The notes beneath the pieces were generated by a model, which saw nothing but the letters and a program-made list of their open reading frames with translations, made no database searches and had not been told where the DNA came from. Positions 17,148 to 25,833 of a stretch of DNA of 37,384 bases are shown piece after piece. Position 1 is the first letter of the stretch. Each line of letters starts with the position of its first letter. The translations under genes were made by a program, and so were the position numbers. The stretch spans positions 1 through 37,384 of the forward strand of contig NZ_JAIEME010000026.1 of assembly GCF_019752415.1 (NCBI RefSeq). The letters are read 5' to 3'. This DNA is from Nitrosomonas sp. (GTDB lineage: Bacteria; Pseudomonadota; Gammaproteobacteria; Burkholderiales; Nitrosomonadaceae).

Positions 17148-19340
17148 GTGATCACCCTACATAAAACCAATGCATTGCAGAACGCACTGCTGAACGCACA
17201 ACTCCACGATCCATTTGCGTATCTTGGATTGCACAAGGAGCTCGGCCAATCTTTAGTGCGCGTATTTCGTCCTTATGATGTGAATGTATGGATCAAGACA
17301 GCCATCGGGTTTGAGCCGATGCGACGAATTCATCCGCAGGGAGTTTTTGAATGGCGCGGGGAATCACCGCCTGACATGCCGTATCGATTGCGGGTCGAAG
17401 AAAAAGGGGCAACACATACCGTCTATGAAACGCATGATCCGTATGCTTTTCCACTGCAGATTTCCGATCATGATTTGTACCTGTTTAATGAAGGTAAGTT
17501 GCGGCAGGCCTACCGGATGCTTGGCGCGCAGCAGGCCAGGAATGCTGGTGTGGACGGCATGCGCTTTTCGGTATGGGCGCCCAACGCCGGACGTGTCAGC
17601 GTAGTCGGAAATTTCAATCGCTGGGACGGGCGCATTCATCCGATGGCGGTACACCACGCCAGCGGTGTCTGGGAGCTGTTTATTCCGGGACTGCTGCCGG
17701 ATTCACTCTACAAATACGAGATCCGCAATCGCGATAGCGGGGAAATTGTTCTCAAGACGGACCCTTACGCCAATCGCTATGAACTGCGCCCCAATACGGC
17801 GGCACTGACACCAGCCAAGAGCGCCTATGATTGGGGCGATGCAACGTGGATAACGAATCGCAATCATTGGGATTGGCTGCATGCGCCGCTGAATATTCTT
17901 GAAATGCATGCCGGATCGTGGAAGCGGCATCCGGATGGCCGTTTTTATACCTACCGGGAGTTGGCGCAGCACCTGCTGCCTTATGTGCAGGAAATGGGCT
18001 ATACCCATATCGAATTGATGCCTGTTTCAGAGCATCCGCTGGATGAGTCGTGGGGTTACCAGACCACCGGCTATTTTGCAGTTACCAGCCGCTACGGCTC
18101 ACCCGATGATTTCCGGTTCTTCGTCGATGCCTGCCACCAGGCAAATATCGGAGTGATCCTTGATTGGGTGCCCGCGCATTTTCCGCAAGATGCCTTTGCA
18201 CTGGCGCGCTTTGACGGCACGGCATTGTATGAGCATGAAGACCCGCGCCTTGGATTTCACCAGGATTGGGGCACTTATATCTTCAATTACGGCCGCAACG
18301 AGGTCAAATCATTCCTGATATCCAGCGCGCATTACTGGCTATCCGAATTTCATCTGGACGGCTTGCGTGTCGATGCAGTGGCTTCCATGCTGTATTTGGA
18401 TTATTCGCGCAAGGAAGGCGAATGGCTGTCGAATAAATACGGCGGCAGGGAAAATCTGGAAGCGATCGATTTTCTGCGCGAGCTGAATATTATGGTGCAC
18501 GAGGAGTTTCCGGGTGCGTTGACCCTGGCGGAGGAATCCACCGCTTGGCCGGCCGTGTCGCGGCCAACCTATGTTGGCGGGCTGGGGTTTTCGATGAAAT
18601 GGAATATGGGCTGGATGCACGACACGCTGTCCTATATGCAACAAGATCCCGTCCACCGGCGCTATCACCACGATAAGCTGACCTTCAGCCAATTGTATGC
18701 GTATACGGAAAACTTTGTATTGCCGTTCTCACATGATGAAGTGGTGCATGGAAAAGGCTCTCTCTTCAACAAAATGCCCGGCGATGCCTGGCAAAAATTT
18801 GCCAATGTACGCCTATTGTTTGTCTTTCAGACGACTTGGCCGGGCAAAAAGCTCAATTTCATGGGCAATGAATTCGCCCAGAAAATGGAATGGCGCGTGA
18901 GCCATGAGCTGGATTGGCCCTTGCTGCAACAACAGCAGCACGCCGGCGTTCAGGCCGCACACCGTGATTTGAATCAGTGTTATAAAAACACCCCCGCCTT
19001 GCATCAGCTCGATTTTGCCGCCGAAGGTTTCGGCTGGATCGACTGCCAGGACGCCGACCAATCCGTCATCAGCTACCTGCGGCGTGCCAAAGACGGTACC
19101 TTTGTAGTGGTGATTCTTAACTTCACCCCGGTTCCGCGCAGTGCTTATCGTATCGGTGTTCCCGCCGGTGGTATTTACCGGGAAATCTTCAACAGCGATT
19201 CCACTTATTACGGTGGCAGCAACCTCGGCAATTTAGGCAATATTGCCAGCGTACCAATGCCCTGGATGGGATTTTCTGATTCGATTGCGATTACGTTGCC
19301 GCCGCTAGCGGGGGTTATTTTTTCTTTGCAGCAACCGTGA
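17148..19340 (+). CDS. glgB: 1,4-alpha-glucan branching enzyme GlgB
   Basis: A 730-residue GH13_9 branching enzyme, close to the E. coli length of 728. The N-terminal part carries the amino-terminal and CBM48 domains ([18 protein letters not shown]); the catalytic barrel shows [24 protein letters not shown] (nucleophile Asp), LAEEST (acid/base Glu) and [12 protein letters not shown]. It introduces alpha-1,6 branches into glycogen. The start is GTG. It is transcribed away from the glgC operon and 66 bp before the TIR-SUMF gene on the same strand. Confidence 0.97.
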   Translation: MITLHKTNALQNALLNAQLHDPFAYLGLHKELGQSLVRVFRPYDVNVWIKTAIGFEPMRRIHPQGVFEWRGESPPDMPYRLRVEEKGATHTVYETHDPYAFPLQISDHDLYLFNEGKLRQAYRMLGAQQARNAGVDGMRFSVWAPNAGRVSVVGNFNRWDGRIHPMAVHHASGVWELFIPGLLPDSLYKYEIRNRDSGEIVLKTDPYANRYELRPNTAALTPAKSAYDWGDATWITNRNHWDWLHAPLNILEMHAGSWKRHPDGRFYTYRELAQHLLPYVQEMGYTHIELMPVSEHPLDESWGYQTTGYFAVTSRYGSPDDFRFFVDACHQANIGVILDWVPAHFPQDAFALARFDGTALYEHEDPRLGFHQDWGTYIFNYGRNEVKSFLISSAHYWLSEFHLDGLRVDAVASMLYLDYSRKEGEWLSNKYGGRENLEAIDFLRELNIMVHEEFPGALTLAEESTAWPAVSRPTYVGGLGFSMKWNMGWMHDTLSYMQQDPVHRRYHHDKLTFSQLYAYTENFVLPFSHDEVVHGKGSLFNKMPGDAWQKFANVRLLFVFQTTWPGKKLNFMGNEFAQKMEWRVSHELDWPLLQQQQHAGVQAAHRDLNQCYKNTPALHQLDFAAEGFGWIDCQDADQSVISYLRRAKDGTFVVVILNFTPVPRSAYRIGVPAGGIYREIFNSDSTYYGGSNLGNLGNIASVPMPWMGFSDSIAITLPPLAGVIFSLQQP

Positions 19341-19406
19341 GCGTATGAATCCAGCCGGGAATGTAATCTGCTTATAAGTCGGGCATTGCAAATTACAAAA
19401 ACAACG

Positions 19407-20585
19407 ATGAGCGATATTTTTATAGGTTATTCGAGCAGCGACTCCGCCATCGCTGAGCGATTGGTGCAGCGATTCCAGGAAGAAGGCTGGCAAGTGTTCA
19501 TCGACCGGCAAACGCTGGTGGGCCGGAAGTGGCACAAGGAAATCGAACGGGAATTGCATGCCGCGCGGGCAGTGGTGGTGCTGTGGTCGGCCGCATCGCG
19601 CGATAGCGATTTTGTGCTGGAAGAGGCGGAGTATGCCAAACGCAAAGACATTCTTTTTCCGGCTTTCATCGAGCGCGTGGAATGCCCGTATGGATTTGGT
19701 CGCATCCAGACAGCCGATCTGATGGGGTGGAATCATCAAATGGAACATGCTGGATTGGTTCAGTTATTGGCATCGCTGCGGGTGCGTTTGAATGGTATCG
19801 GTACTGAACCCCTGCATTCTGCTGCACTCATTCAACCTGTACTCAAACCCGGTCAAACCTTTCGCGACCCGCTGCAATCCGGCGGCGAAGGGCCGTTGCT
19901 GGCGGTAATTCCCGCAGGCCGTTTTGTGATGGGATCACCCCAGGATGAGCATGGAAGAACTGAGCGTGAAGGCCCACAACATGAAGTAATCATTGCGCAA
20001 CCTTTTGCACTAGGCGTCTATGCCGTCACCTTCTCGGAATACGACCGCTTTTGCGAAGCAACCGGCAAAGAAACACCGAGTGATTACGGCTGGAGGCGGG
20101 AAAATCGTCCGGTTATCGGCGTTTCTTGGCATGATGCGCAAGCGTATTGCGGTTGGTTGAACAAGCAGACCGGCCAATTTTATCGTCTGCCGAGTGAAGC
20201 CGAATGGGAATACGCGTGCCGTGCCGGAACCAAGACACCGTTCTTTACCGGGGAGACGATAAATTCCGATCAAGCCAATTTTGGCGAGAAACATCAAAAA
20301 ACGTTACCGGTCGGGTCGTTTGCGCCGAATATGTTCGGTTTATATGATATGCATGGCAACGTTTGGGAGTGGACACAGGATTGCTGGCACGAGAACTATC
20401 AAAACGCACCAGTCGATGGCTCGGCTTGGCTGGAAGCCAATGGCGGCAATTGCGATCGCCGGGTGGTTCGGGGCGGTTCGTGGTACTTCAATCCTAAGTT
20501 CTTGCGATCGGCTGACCGTGACGGGTACTTCACCGATGTAGCCCTCGACTTCCTCCGGGGTTTTCGTATTGCCAGGGTTTTTTGA
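19407..20585 (+). CDS. TIR domain-SUMF (FGE-sulfatase-like) fusion protein
   Basis: A protein of about 392 residues in two parts. Residues 1-135 form a TIR domain: MSDIFIGYSSSDSAIAERLV, then DRQTLVGRKWHKEIEREL and SDFVLEEAEYA, where Glu73 takes the place of the catalytic Glu of TIR NADases. Residues about 165-392 form a formylglycine-generating-enzyme-like (SUMF) domain: AGRFVMGSP, PVIGVSWHDAQAYCGWL, RLPSEAEWEYACRAGT, MHGNVWEWTQDCW and VVRGGSWYF to GFRIAR. The copper-binding Cys pair of true FGE is absent after RGGSW, so a binding-fold role (as in EgtB/PvdO or C-type-lectin-like modules) is more likely. The start was chosen at the ATG rather than an in-frame TTG at 19386. It follows glgB. Confidence 0.88.
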   Translation: MSDIFIGYSSSDSAIAERLVQRFQEEGWQVFIDRQTLVGRKWHKEIERELHAARAVVVLWSAASRDSDFVLEEAEYAKRKDILFPAFIERVECPYGFGRIQTADLMGWNHQMEHAGLVQLLASLRVRLNGIGTEPLHSAALIQPVLKPGQTFRDPLQSGGEGPLLAVIPAGRFVMGSPQDEHGRTEREGPQHEVIIAQPFALGVYAVTFSEYDRFCEATGKETPSDYGWRRENRPVIGVSWHDAQAYCGWLNKQTGQFYRLPSEAEWEYACRAGTKTPFFTGETINSDQANFGEKHQKTLPVGSFAPNMFGLYDMHGNVWEWTQDCWHENYQNAPVDGSAWLEANGGNCDRRVVRGGSWYFNPKFLRSADRDGYFTDVALDFLRGFRIARVF

Positions 20586-20652
20586 TCTTTGTTCTTTGTG
20601 CTTTGACCCTTTGCGGGGTGCAGGGGCGTAGCCCCTGCCGGTTTTTCGGTTT

Positions 20653-20776
20653 TGTAGGGTGGATAAGCGAAGCGCCATCCACCCATATCAAGTATTACTT
20701 GGTTATGGCACATTCTATTTAACGTACTCGTCACCCCATCCGATCGGTGGACGGCGTTTCACTTGTCCACCCTACA
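20653..20776. repeat. Palindromic intergenic repeat (GTAGGGTGGA type)
   Basis: The left end is TGTAGGGTGGATAAGCGAAG and the right end is ACTTGTCCACCCTACA. The halves pair imperfectly: GTAGGGTGGA...AAGCG...CATCCACC against GGTGGACGGCGTTTCACTTGTCCACCCTAC. Repeats of this kind occur dispersed in many proteobacterial genomes between genes. It fills part of the 540-bp gap after the TIR-SUMF gene. Confidence 0.7.
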
Positions 20777-20910
20777 ATTCTTTACTCTCGCTCATGCGCT
20801 TCGATACGATCAAACTTAAAATCTGCTGGCAGCTTTTCACGATATTTTCTTAAGGGCGCAAGAATCTCGGGAGTTTTATTTATCTCAAGGCTATGTGATC
20901 CCTGGATAAC

Positions 20911-20980
20911 TGTCATTTCGAGCATAGCGAGAAATCTATATTGTTGATTCGGAAGATTCCTCACTGTGTTCGGAATGACA
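20911..20980. repeat. Palindromic repeat (TGTCATTTCGAGC type)
   Basis: TGTCATTTCGAGCATAGCGA and its mirror part TCCTCACTGTGTTCGGAATGACA form an imperfect 70-bp palindrome joined through GAAATCT/AGATTCC. This dispersed repeat type is common in bacterial genomes. The rest of 20586-21125 shows nothing I would call a gene. Confidence 0.7.
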
Positions 20981-21125
20981 AAAATGGGTTGATCAGTTTC
21001 CTTAAAACCCTGTTTTTTATCAATTGAAAACTGTGCAGGTGGTTACTACTCATCTGCAAGCTCCTAGATGATGTTTGATGAGATCGGAGTAAAGATTACT
21101 CGCTATTCCGCCATTGGAAAAATCT

Positions 21126-21971
21126 TTATGGAAGAGGTGCGTTGTCGTGCGCACTCCGCATAAAGACCAATGCACCCTTGTCCGTGGATATCGAGCGGGA
21201 TTCCGAACCGGTCGGCGCGAGTTGCCAGTCACCGGTTTGCAGCAAGGTGTCGCCTATGAACACATTGCCTTCGAGTAACAAGCATTCTTCATCGTGAGCG
21301 AGACATGGCGATTGTGCTGCCCAGGATGTATCCGCAGCAAGCCGTACCAGCGATGAGCGAGTTTGTCCGTCATCAAATAACGGCTTGCTGGCTACGCCGG
21401 GTGCGAGATTCGACCATTTGCCTTCATTTGCGCGGATGGTGATCAATTCATGGCCATCGCCGGGTAAAAAGGCGGTGAGCAGGTCGCGGGCAACTTCTGC
21501 GGTGTGGCCTACCGGTATTCCTCTTAGGTACAGCAAGGCGCCGGTCTCTGAGGAGATCTTTCCATGACGGCTGCCAGAACGCGCTAAATGGTAGTCGCCA
21601 GCACTTACCTTGAGCTCTCCGAGGCTGGCTGAGCCGCGCAGTACCACGCATTCTTCATCTTCATGGTGGCGGTGCATCGGGAGGCTGGCACCGGGTGCGA
21701 TATCGAGGAGGAAGGCGCGGGTGTTTTTGTCCAGCGTTTTGGCGCGCACACCCGGGCGAATCTTGCGCCATTGCCCTTGATCGCTGCGCACGGTGATGCG
21801 CGGCGATTCTGCGGCCACGCTGGCATGAATGCGTTGAAAAAGCTGTGCGCGGATTTTTGAGCGTTGCTGTGCGCTGGGCTGTAATGGCTCCAATCCTTCC
21901 AGCAAAGCGGATTCAATTTTCTGTGCTTGTTCCGAATCTGCCGGATCTAAAGAATAGCGTTTTTTCATCAT
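21126..21971 (-). CDS. ChrR-like double-cupin anti-sigma protein
   Basis: A 281-residue protein with two cupin domains of the ChrR type. The first has an intact metal-like motif MHRHHEDEECVVLRG followed by the H-containing DYHLARSGSRHG; the second (AHDEECLLLEG) has lost the HxH pair. The N-terminal 55 residues resemble an anti-sigma helix region but lack the HX3CX2C zinc site of classical ChrR. Its ATG overlaps the TGA of the ECF sigma gene (21968-21971), so the two are co-translated. It probably holds the sigma factor inactive until an oxidative or metal signal acts on the cupin. Confidence 0.85.
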   Translation of the reverse strand: MMKKRYSLDPADSEQAQKIESALLEGLEPLQPSAQQRSKIRAQLFQRIHASVAAESPRITVRSDQGQWRKIRPGVRAKTLDKNTRAFLLDIAPGASLPMHRHHEDEECVVLRGSASLGELKVSAGDYHLARSGSRHGKISSETGALLYLRGIPVGHTAEVARDLLTAFLPGDGHELITIRANEGKWSNLAPGVASKPLFDDGQTRSSLVRLAADTSWAAQSPCLAHDEECLLLEGNVFIGDTLLQTGDWQLAPTGSESRSISTDKGALVFMRSAHDNAPLP

Positions 21972-22573
21972 TCAAAGCCTTTGATTAAATCTTCGTCCAA
22001 CGCATCGTGTAACTGCTTCAGTGCGCGGCGAATATGCGATTTGACCGTTCCCAGCGCCATCCCTGTCAATGCGGTAATTTCCTCATGCGTTAATCCGCGA
22101 AAGAAAGCCAGTGCCACCAATTGCCGCTGAACCGGTTCGAGTTGTTGGAGTGCCTGGTTCAATTGATGGTTCGTTTGTGTGGCGGAGAGCAGATCTTGCG
22201 GATCGCCGTCACAAGCCGGTTCATGCATTAACAGCAGCTCCGGTTCTTCACAAAGCTCGGCGCTGTCTTGCTTGCGCAAATAATCCAGCGCCCGGCTGCG
22301 CGTGATCGTTAGCAGCCATGCGATGACATTGCCGCGTTGCGCGTCGAAACGCGGTGCCTCGCGCCACACTTGCCAATACACATCCTCACTCACTTCTTCC
22401 GCTGCTTGCGGGCTGCGCGTGATGCGCAGTACCAATCCATAAACGCGCGCAAGGGTTGCTTCATACAGCTCCGCCAATGCTTGTTCGTCATGTCCGGCGA
22501 TTGCGGTGATCCACAAATGCATTTGCGCATCTTTGGCATTGAAGTCATTGCAATTTGTATCGCTTGTTGCCAC
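21968..22573 (-). CDS. ECF RNA polymerase sigma factor (ChrR-controlled type)
   Basis: A 201-residue ECF sigma factor. Region 2 shows ELYEATLARVYGLVLRITRS, AEEVSEDVYWQVWREA and GNVIAWLLTITRSRALDYLR; region 4 shows LEPVQRQLVALAFFRGLTHEEITALTGMALGTVKSHIRRAL. Its pairing with a ChrR-like cupin matches the RpoE/ChrR module that answers singlet oxygen or peroxides in other proteobacteria. The annotated start is a GTG without a clear ribosome-binding site; a Met 17 codons later is another choice. Two co-oriented genes upstream (FAD oxidoreductase and ABM protein) could be part of the same response. Confidence 0.9.
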   Translation of the reverse strand: MATSDTNCNDFNAKDAQMHLWITAIAGHDEQALAELYEATLARVYGLVLRITRSPQAAEEVSEDVYWQVWREAPRFDAQRGNVIAWLLTITRSRALDYLRKQDSAELCEEPELLLMHEPACDGDPQDLLSATQTNHQLNQALQQLEPVQRQLVALAFFRGLTHEEITALTGMALGTVKSHIRRALKQLHDALDEDLIKGFE

Positions 22574-22681
22574 TGCTGATCAAACCCTAACCATTATGGA
22601 TACCCTTATTCATTTCCTGTTCTGAAATATATCATCAGATGCGTTTGTGTATCATTTTTCCTCGATAAACAGAAAAAACTG

Positions 22682-24028
22682 TTACACCAAAAACTGTTGA
22701 TAATAAGGCGTGGTAAACCGGCTGCGCGCGAGTTTCCTGGGAATACGCACATCGCCAGGTTGCAACCATTGGGTTTGGATCGGCGACGGATTTCCGCCTA
22801 AAGTTTCAATCGCCAGCCGGTTATATTCTTTCGCAAATTGCTGCCACAACGGTTCGTTGGGGTTGCAATAAATCGGGTCAAACGAGCAGGAAATTCCCGG
22901 GCCGCCTGAATAAATACCGTAGGGTTTCAGTTTTCTTTCGGGGCGATGCACGAAATAAGTGGCCCAACCGGTGGGTGCAAACCCGGTTCTTTGTTTAAAG
23001 GTTTGCGTGAATCGATACGATTCGGCGATGACTTGTTCTAGCCTGCCGATATCGTGCTCGTAGTACTGAAAATCCAGGCGGTTTTCCGTTTCGCCGGGGC
23101 GCCAGTACTCGTTGACAAAATCATGGCGCGAAAAAACGATTCCTTTCGGTTGCGGCAGGTTGCCGCCATCAAATCCCCGCTGAATCGCCAAGCGTTTAGC
23201 AATGCGATACTGTTCGCATTCGGGTTGCGAGCTCATTGGTGTTGCTTTGCCGGCGCCTGCCCGGTAACGTTGTTCTACAAAACAGACAAGTTGATGCAGG
23301 ATGACAACGGCCAGCAGTGCGTCGCAACCTTTGCGCAAACGCAATAGGTCATTGGTTAGCGCCTCCGGGCTGTCATACACTTTCAAATCCACATCTGCCC
23401 TGCATAAGCTGGCCCGGCGCACTTCAATGACACATTCCACAACAATGCCGGATAAGCCGAAACTGCATTTGAATTCGTAAAAAGCGGCAGCATCCTGTTT
23501 GTCCGATAATGCTTGCAGGCTTCCGTTTTCATCGATATAGCGGATAGCCACGACATGACTGGAAAAGTAACCGGGTCCGTCCAAAGAAGATTCTTTGGTG
23601 TCTCCTACCGCGACTGAGCCGACAGTTGCTTCGCCAATTTCTGCCTGAAACGGTATTTCCCAGCCATGCTGCTGCAACCAAAGACTCAGTTTTTTCAGCC
23701 GGCATCCCGCTTGCACTCGGACCACATGTCTGCCTTGATCATCGGTTTCCAATCCCAGTATTGCATCCAGTGTGCGTGTGCAGAGTAATGTGCCACCGTC
23801 ATTAACGACGGTTTCTGTGACCGATAGCATGGAACCTACTGGGCGCACGGGTGTAGGAAATTGCTCCGTATCCCTGACAATTGCTTGCACATCCGCGTAG
23901 CTGATTGGCTCCACATACACTGCGGGTTGCGTGCTAAGGCTTGAACCCCAGTTGCTGAATTTTCGTCCGTCATTGATAAAGATGCCGTGATACGGTTGTG
24001 CTGTTATTTCTTGCTGGTTAGTGTTCAT
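22682..24028 (-). CDS. FAD-binding oxidoreductase (lactone-oxidase-like)
   Basis: A 448-residue flavoprotein of the FAD_binding_4 (PCMH/VAO) type. The N-terminal domain has the VEPISYADVQAIVRD start, RPVGSMLSVTETVV, then VRVQAGCRLKKLSLWLQQHG and GEATVGSVAVGDTKESSL. The C-terminal half (VNEYWRPGETENRLDFQYYE) resembles sugar-1,4-lactone oxidases such as L-gulono- or D-arabinono-lactone oxidase, but the substrate cannot be assigned. An AGGAGG eight bases before the ATG fixes the start. It lies 26 bp after the ABM-domain gene, probably in one operon, and 108 bp before the ECF sigma gene. Confidence 0.8.
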   Translation of the reverse strand: MNTNQQEITAQPYHGIFINDGRKFSNWGSSLSTQPAVYVEPISYADVQAIVRDTEQFPTPVRPVGSMLSVTETVVNDGGTLLCTRTLDAILGLETDDQGRHVVRVQAGCRLKKLSLWLQQHGWEIPFQAEIGEATVGSVAVGDTKESSLDGPGYFSSHVVAIRYIDENGSLQALSDKQDAAAFYEFKCSFGLSGIVVECVIEVRRASLCRADVDLKVYDSPEALTNDLLRLRKGCDALLAVVILHQLVCFVEQRYRAGAGKATPMSSQPECEQYRIAKRLAIQRGFDGGNLPQPKGIVFSRHDFVNEYWRPGETENRLDFQYYEHDIGRLEQVIAESYRFTQTFKQRTGFAPTGWATYFVHRPERKLKPYGIYSGGPGISCSFDPIYCNPNEPLWQQFAKEYNRLAIETLGGNPSPIQTQWLQPGDVRIPRKLARSRFTTPYYQQFLV

Positions 24029-24054
24029 TGATCGTTCCTCCTACCACTATCTTG

Positions 24055-24354
24055 TTAAGCGAGTGATTCATATTTCTTGATGATAGGCGCGACTGCCAGC
24101 AGGGGAGTTACTTTTGCCAGAGCGTCCCGGATATGTGGCGTGGCGAAATGTACATCAATTGCTGGTTCATCGACCCATTCTTCGATGAACAAGAACTCAG
24201 CGGAATGACCGCTATTTCTAACTAATTGATAACTTAAGCAGCCCGTTTCCAAGCGGGTCGGTGCAACGATTGCTTGCAGTATGGCTTGTACTTCAGCGAT
24301 TTTGTCAGCGAGTGCGGTCACTTGGGCTACGACTTTGATGATTTTCTTTGACAT
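24055..24354 (-). CDS. ABM-domain (antibiotic biosynthesis monooxygenase-like) protein
   Basis: A 99-residue dimeric-ferredoxin-fold protein of the ABM/YgiN type. Seen are the first strand IIKVVAQVTAL, the helix with AIVAPTRLETGCLSYQLVRN, EFLFIEEWVDEPAIDVHFATPHI and the final PIIKKYESLA. YgiN-like members oxidise quinols; others are heme-degrading or unknown. Start supported by GGAG. It is the first gene of a unit with the FAD oxidoreductase. Confidence 0.85.
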   Translation of the reverse strand: MSKKIIKVVAQVTALADKIAEVQAILQAIVAPTRLETGCLSYQLVRNSGHSAEFLFIEEWVDEPAIDVHFATPHIRDALAKVTPLLAVAPIIKKYESLA

Positions 24355-24422
24355 CGAATTTCTCCATTCTTTCGGTTACAAAAATAATTCCAGAAAAATA
24401 AAACATGCGCTGCTATGAACCT

Positions 24423-24552
24423 ATACGCAGGAAATATCAGTTTGGATGCAAGCTGTATTTTTATTCCACGCAGCGCATAGGTGTTGATTGAGATTGAAGA
24501 AAGCAGTTTATTTTTACAATTTCTTGCATCCAAATTTCAAGTCTCTGCGTAT
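24423..24552. repeat. 130-bp MITE-like element with 30-bp inverted ends
   Basis: The left end 24423-24452 reads ATACGCAG, 10 variable bases, TTTGGATGCAAG. The right end 24523-24552 is its reverse complement in both blocks, again with 10 variable bases between. A further 9-bp pair, ATGCGCTGC (24405-24413) and GCAGCGCAT (24470-24478), overlaps it. No ORF lies inside. It occupies most of the 316-bp gap between the divergent ABM and globin-like genes. Confidence 0.65.
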
Positions 24553-24670
24553 TAAGCAATGGAGAGATCGAGAGAAGCTATTTCTTTCAGGAAACTCCAT
24601 GGATTTCCAGTATCAGCAATTGCTATCACTGGGTAAATTAACTTGAATTGAATTGATAGGAGACAAAATC

Positions 24671-25249
24671 ATGGTTTTTGTACAATCGAAACATCACACA
24701 GCCGAATGGGTTAAATATCTCGCGATTGCTTTAATGTGTGCACTCGTTGCAATCGATGGCATAAGTTCTGCATTGGCTGATTCGGGTAAAGCACCGGCGC
24801 AACAAACGGAAATCAATGAAAACAATGACAGTGTTCCGCGTTTAGTAGTAGAAAGTGAGACTGTCGCGGCTAGGTTAGGCGGTTATCATGGAATTCTTGC
24901 GTTTTTGCATAACTTTGCGGTGCCAGCGTTACTTGCAGATAGCGAAATTGCATCATTCTTTGGTAATTTGACCCAAACTCCGGCGGAGATTGAGCAATGC
25001 TTGGCTATGATGCTGGACCATGATTTAGGCGGTTCGTCACGGCATAGCGGTGCAACACTCGAATCAGGCCATCGATGCCGCGGTTCTATGCCAAAAATCC
25101 ACCAAGGACGAAATATTCCCGATGAAGTGATTACGAAATTTATAGGTATTGTTAGTCAGCAAGCCGAGCTTGCGGGTGTGAGTCAGTTTGATATCAAAGC
25201 AATTGCTAAGGTACTCGAACGCAGTCGTCCCGGTACTCGTAACAAGTAA
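24671..25249 (+). CDS. Exported truncated-hemoglobin-like protein
   Basis: The ATG at 24671 has AGGAGA eight bases before it and gives 192 residues. A signal peptide (AEWVKYLAIALMCALVA...SALA-D) is followed by a linker and a group I truncated-hemoglobin-like domain: ARLGGYHGILAFLHNFAVPAL, LLADSEIASFFGN, LGGSSRHSGA, SMPKIHQGRNIPDE. The His of KIHQG is the likely proximal heme ligand. The position of the usual B10 Tyr appears to be Ala, and about 11 extra residues with a Cys sit before the proximal-His helix. A perfect stem terminator follows. A heme role in the periplasm is likely but chemistry is unknown. Confidence 0.75.
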   Translation: MVFVQSKHHTAEWVKYLAIALMCALVAIDGISSALADSGKAPAQQTEINENNDSVPRLVVESETVAARLGGYHGILAFLHNFAVPALLADSEIASFFGNLTQTPAEIEQCLAMMLDHDLGGSSRHSGATLESGHRCRGSMPKIHQGRNIPDEVITKFIGIVSQQAELAGVSQFDIKAIAKVLERSRPGTRNK

Positions 25250-25270
25250 TTCACCGCTATCAATCTAACA

Positions 25271-25296
25271 CCCCACTGCATGCAGTGGGGTTGTTT
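25271..25296 (+). terminator. Rho-independent terminator after globin-like gene
   Basis: CCCCACTGCATGCAGTGGGG is a perfect 20-bp palindrome (25271-25290) followed by TTGTTT, 22 bp after the globin-like stop codon. The U-run is short but the stem is strong. Confidence 0.75.
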
Positions 25297-25304
25297 ATTA
25301 ATTG

Positions 25305-25346
25305 AACTTGCGATTCCCCGTGGTCTTGCCACAGGGTCGTTTATTT
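25305..25346. repeat. Dispersed hairpin repeat, copy 1
   Basis: AACTTGCGATTCCCCG is followed by the hairpin CCCGTGGTCTTGCCACAGGG and ends with TTTATTT. A second copy with the same ends but a longer inside is at 31905-31975. Confidence 0.5.
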
Positions 25347-25422
25347 AAACGATCAGGTCTTCGACGCTGCTTCAAAGATTGAAGGGATCTTGGATTCGAT
25401 AAAGGGCCATGAGTCAAAAATG

Positions 25423-25803
25423 CTATAGCATGGAATGAAGTCCGATCATATTACCTTCAGTATCAGCGATCAGAGCGATAAAGCCATACTGACCAATGGA
25501 CATTTTCTCACGGATTAATTTCCCGCCTGAAGGTGTTGCACGCGCTGCCTCAACAGCGCAATCTGCGCACGTAAAGTACACTAGCACGGCATTTCCACCG
25601 GACGGTCCGTCTTCCATCTTAACCAGCGCTCCGGATGCGCCCATTTGATCTTCTGCCATTGGGAAACTCCACAGTTCTATTGGCATTTCTGCGGGACTGT
25701 TTAAACGTTCCAGCTTAACCTGAAAAGCAGCTTCATAGAAACGCTTGGCCCGATCCATATCTTGCACGTAAATTTCAAACCATCCCACAGGGTTAATATT
25801 CAT
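25423..25803 (-). CDS. VOC family (glyoxalase-like) protein
   Basis: A 126-residue single-module glyoxalase/bleomycin-resistance fold protein. The strand WFEIYVQDMDRAKRFYEAAF starts the first half; VYFTCADCAVEAARATPSGG and the C-terminal FIALIADTEGNMIGLHSM start the second. This is the 'glyoxalase-like, lactoylglutathione-lyase-annotated' branch whose true substrates are mostly unknown. AGGAGGG precedes the ATG. It is the last gene after glk and glgP, 30 bp from glgP, so it is probably co-transcribed; a role in detoxifying sugar-derived aldehydes would fit but is inference. Confidence 0.85.
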   Translation of the reverse strand: MNINPVGWFEIYVQDMDRAKRFYEAAFQVKLERLNSPAEMPIELWSFPMAEDQMGASGALVKMEDGPSGGNAVLVYFTCADCAVEAARATPSGGKLIREKMSIGQYGFIALIADTEGNMIGLHSML

Positions 25804-25833
25804 GTGAAGCCCTCCTGTTATCGCTATCGTAAT

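Noticed and set aside
19905..20585. Active formylglycine-generating enzyme
   Set aside because: The domain has the fold motifs but lacks the Cys pair needed for catalysis after the RGGSW motif, and no sulfatase gene is nearby.
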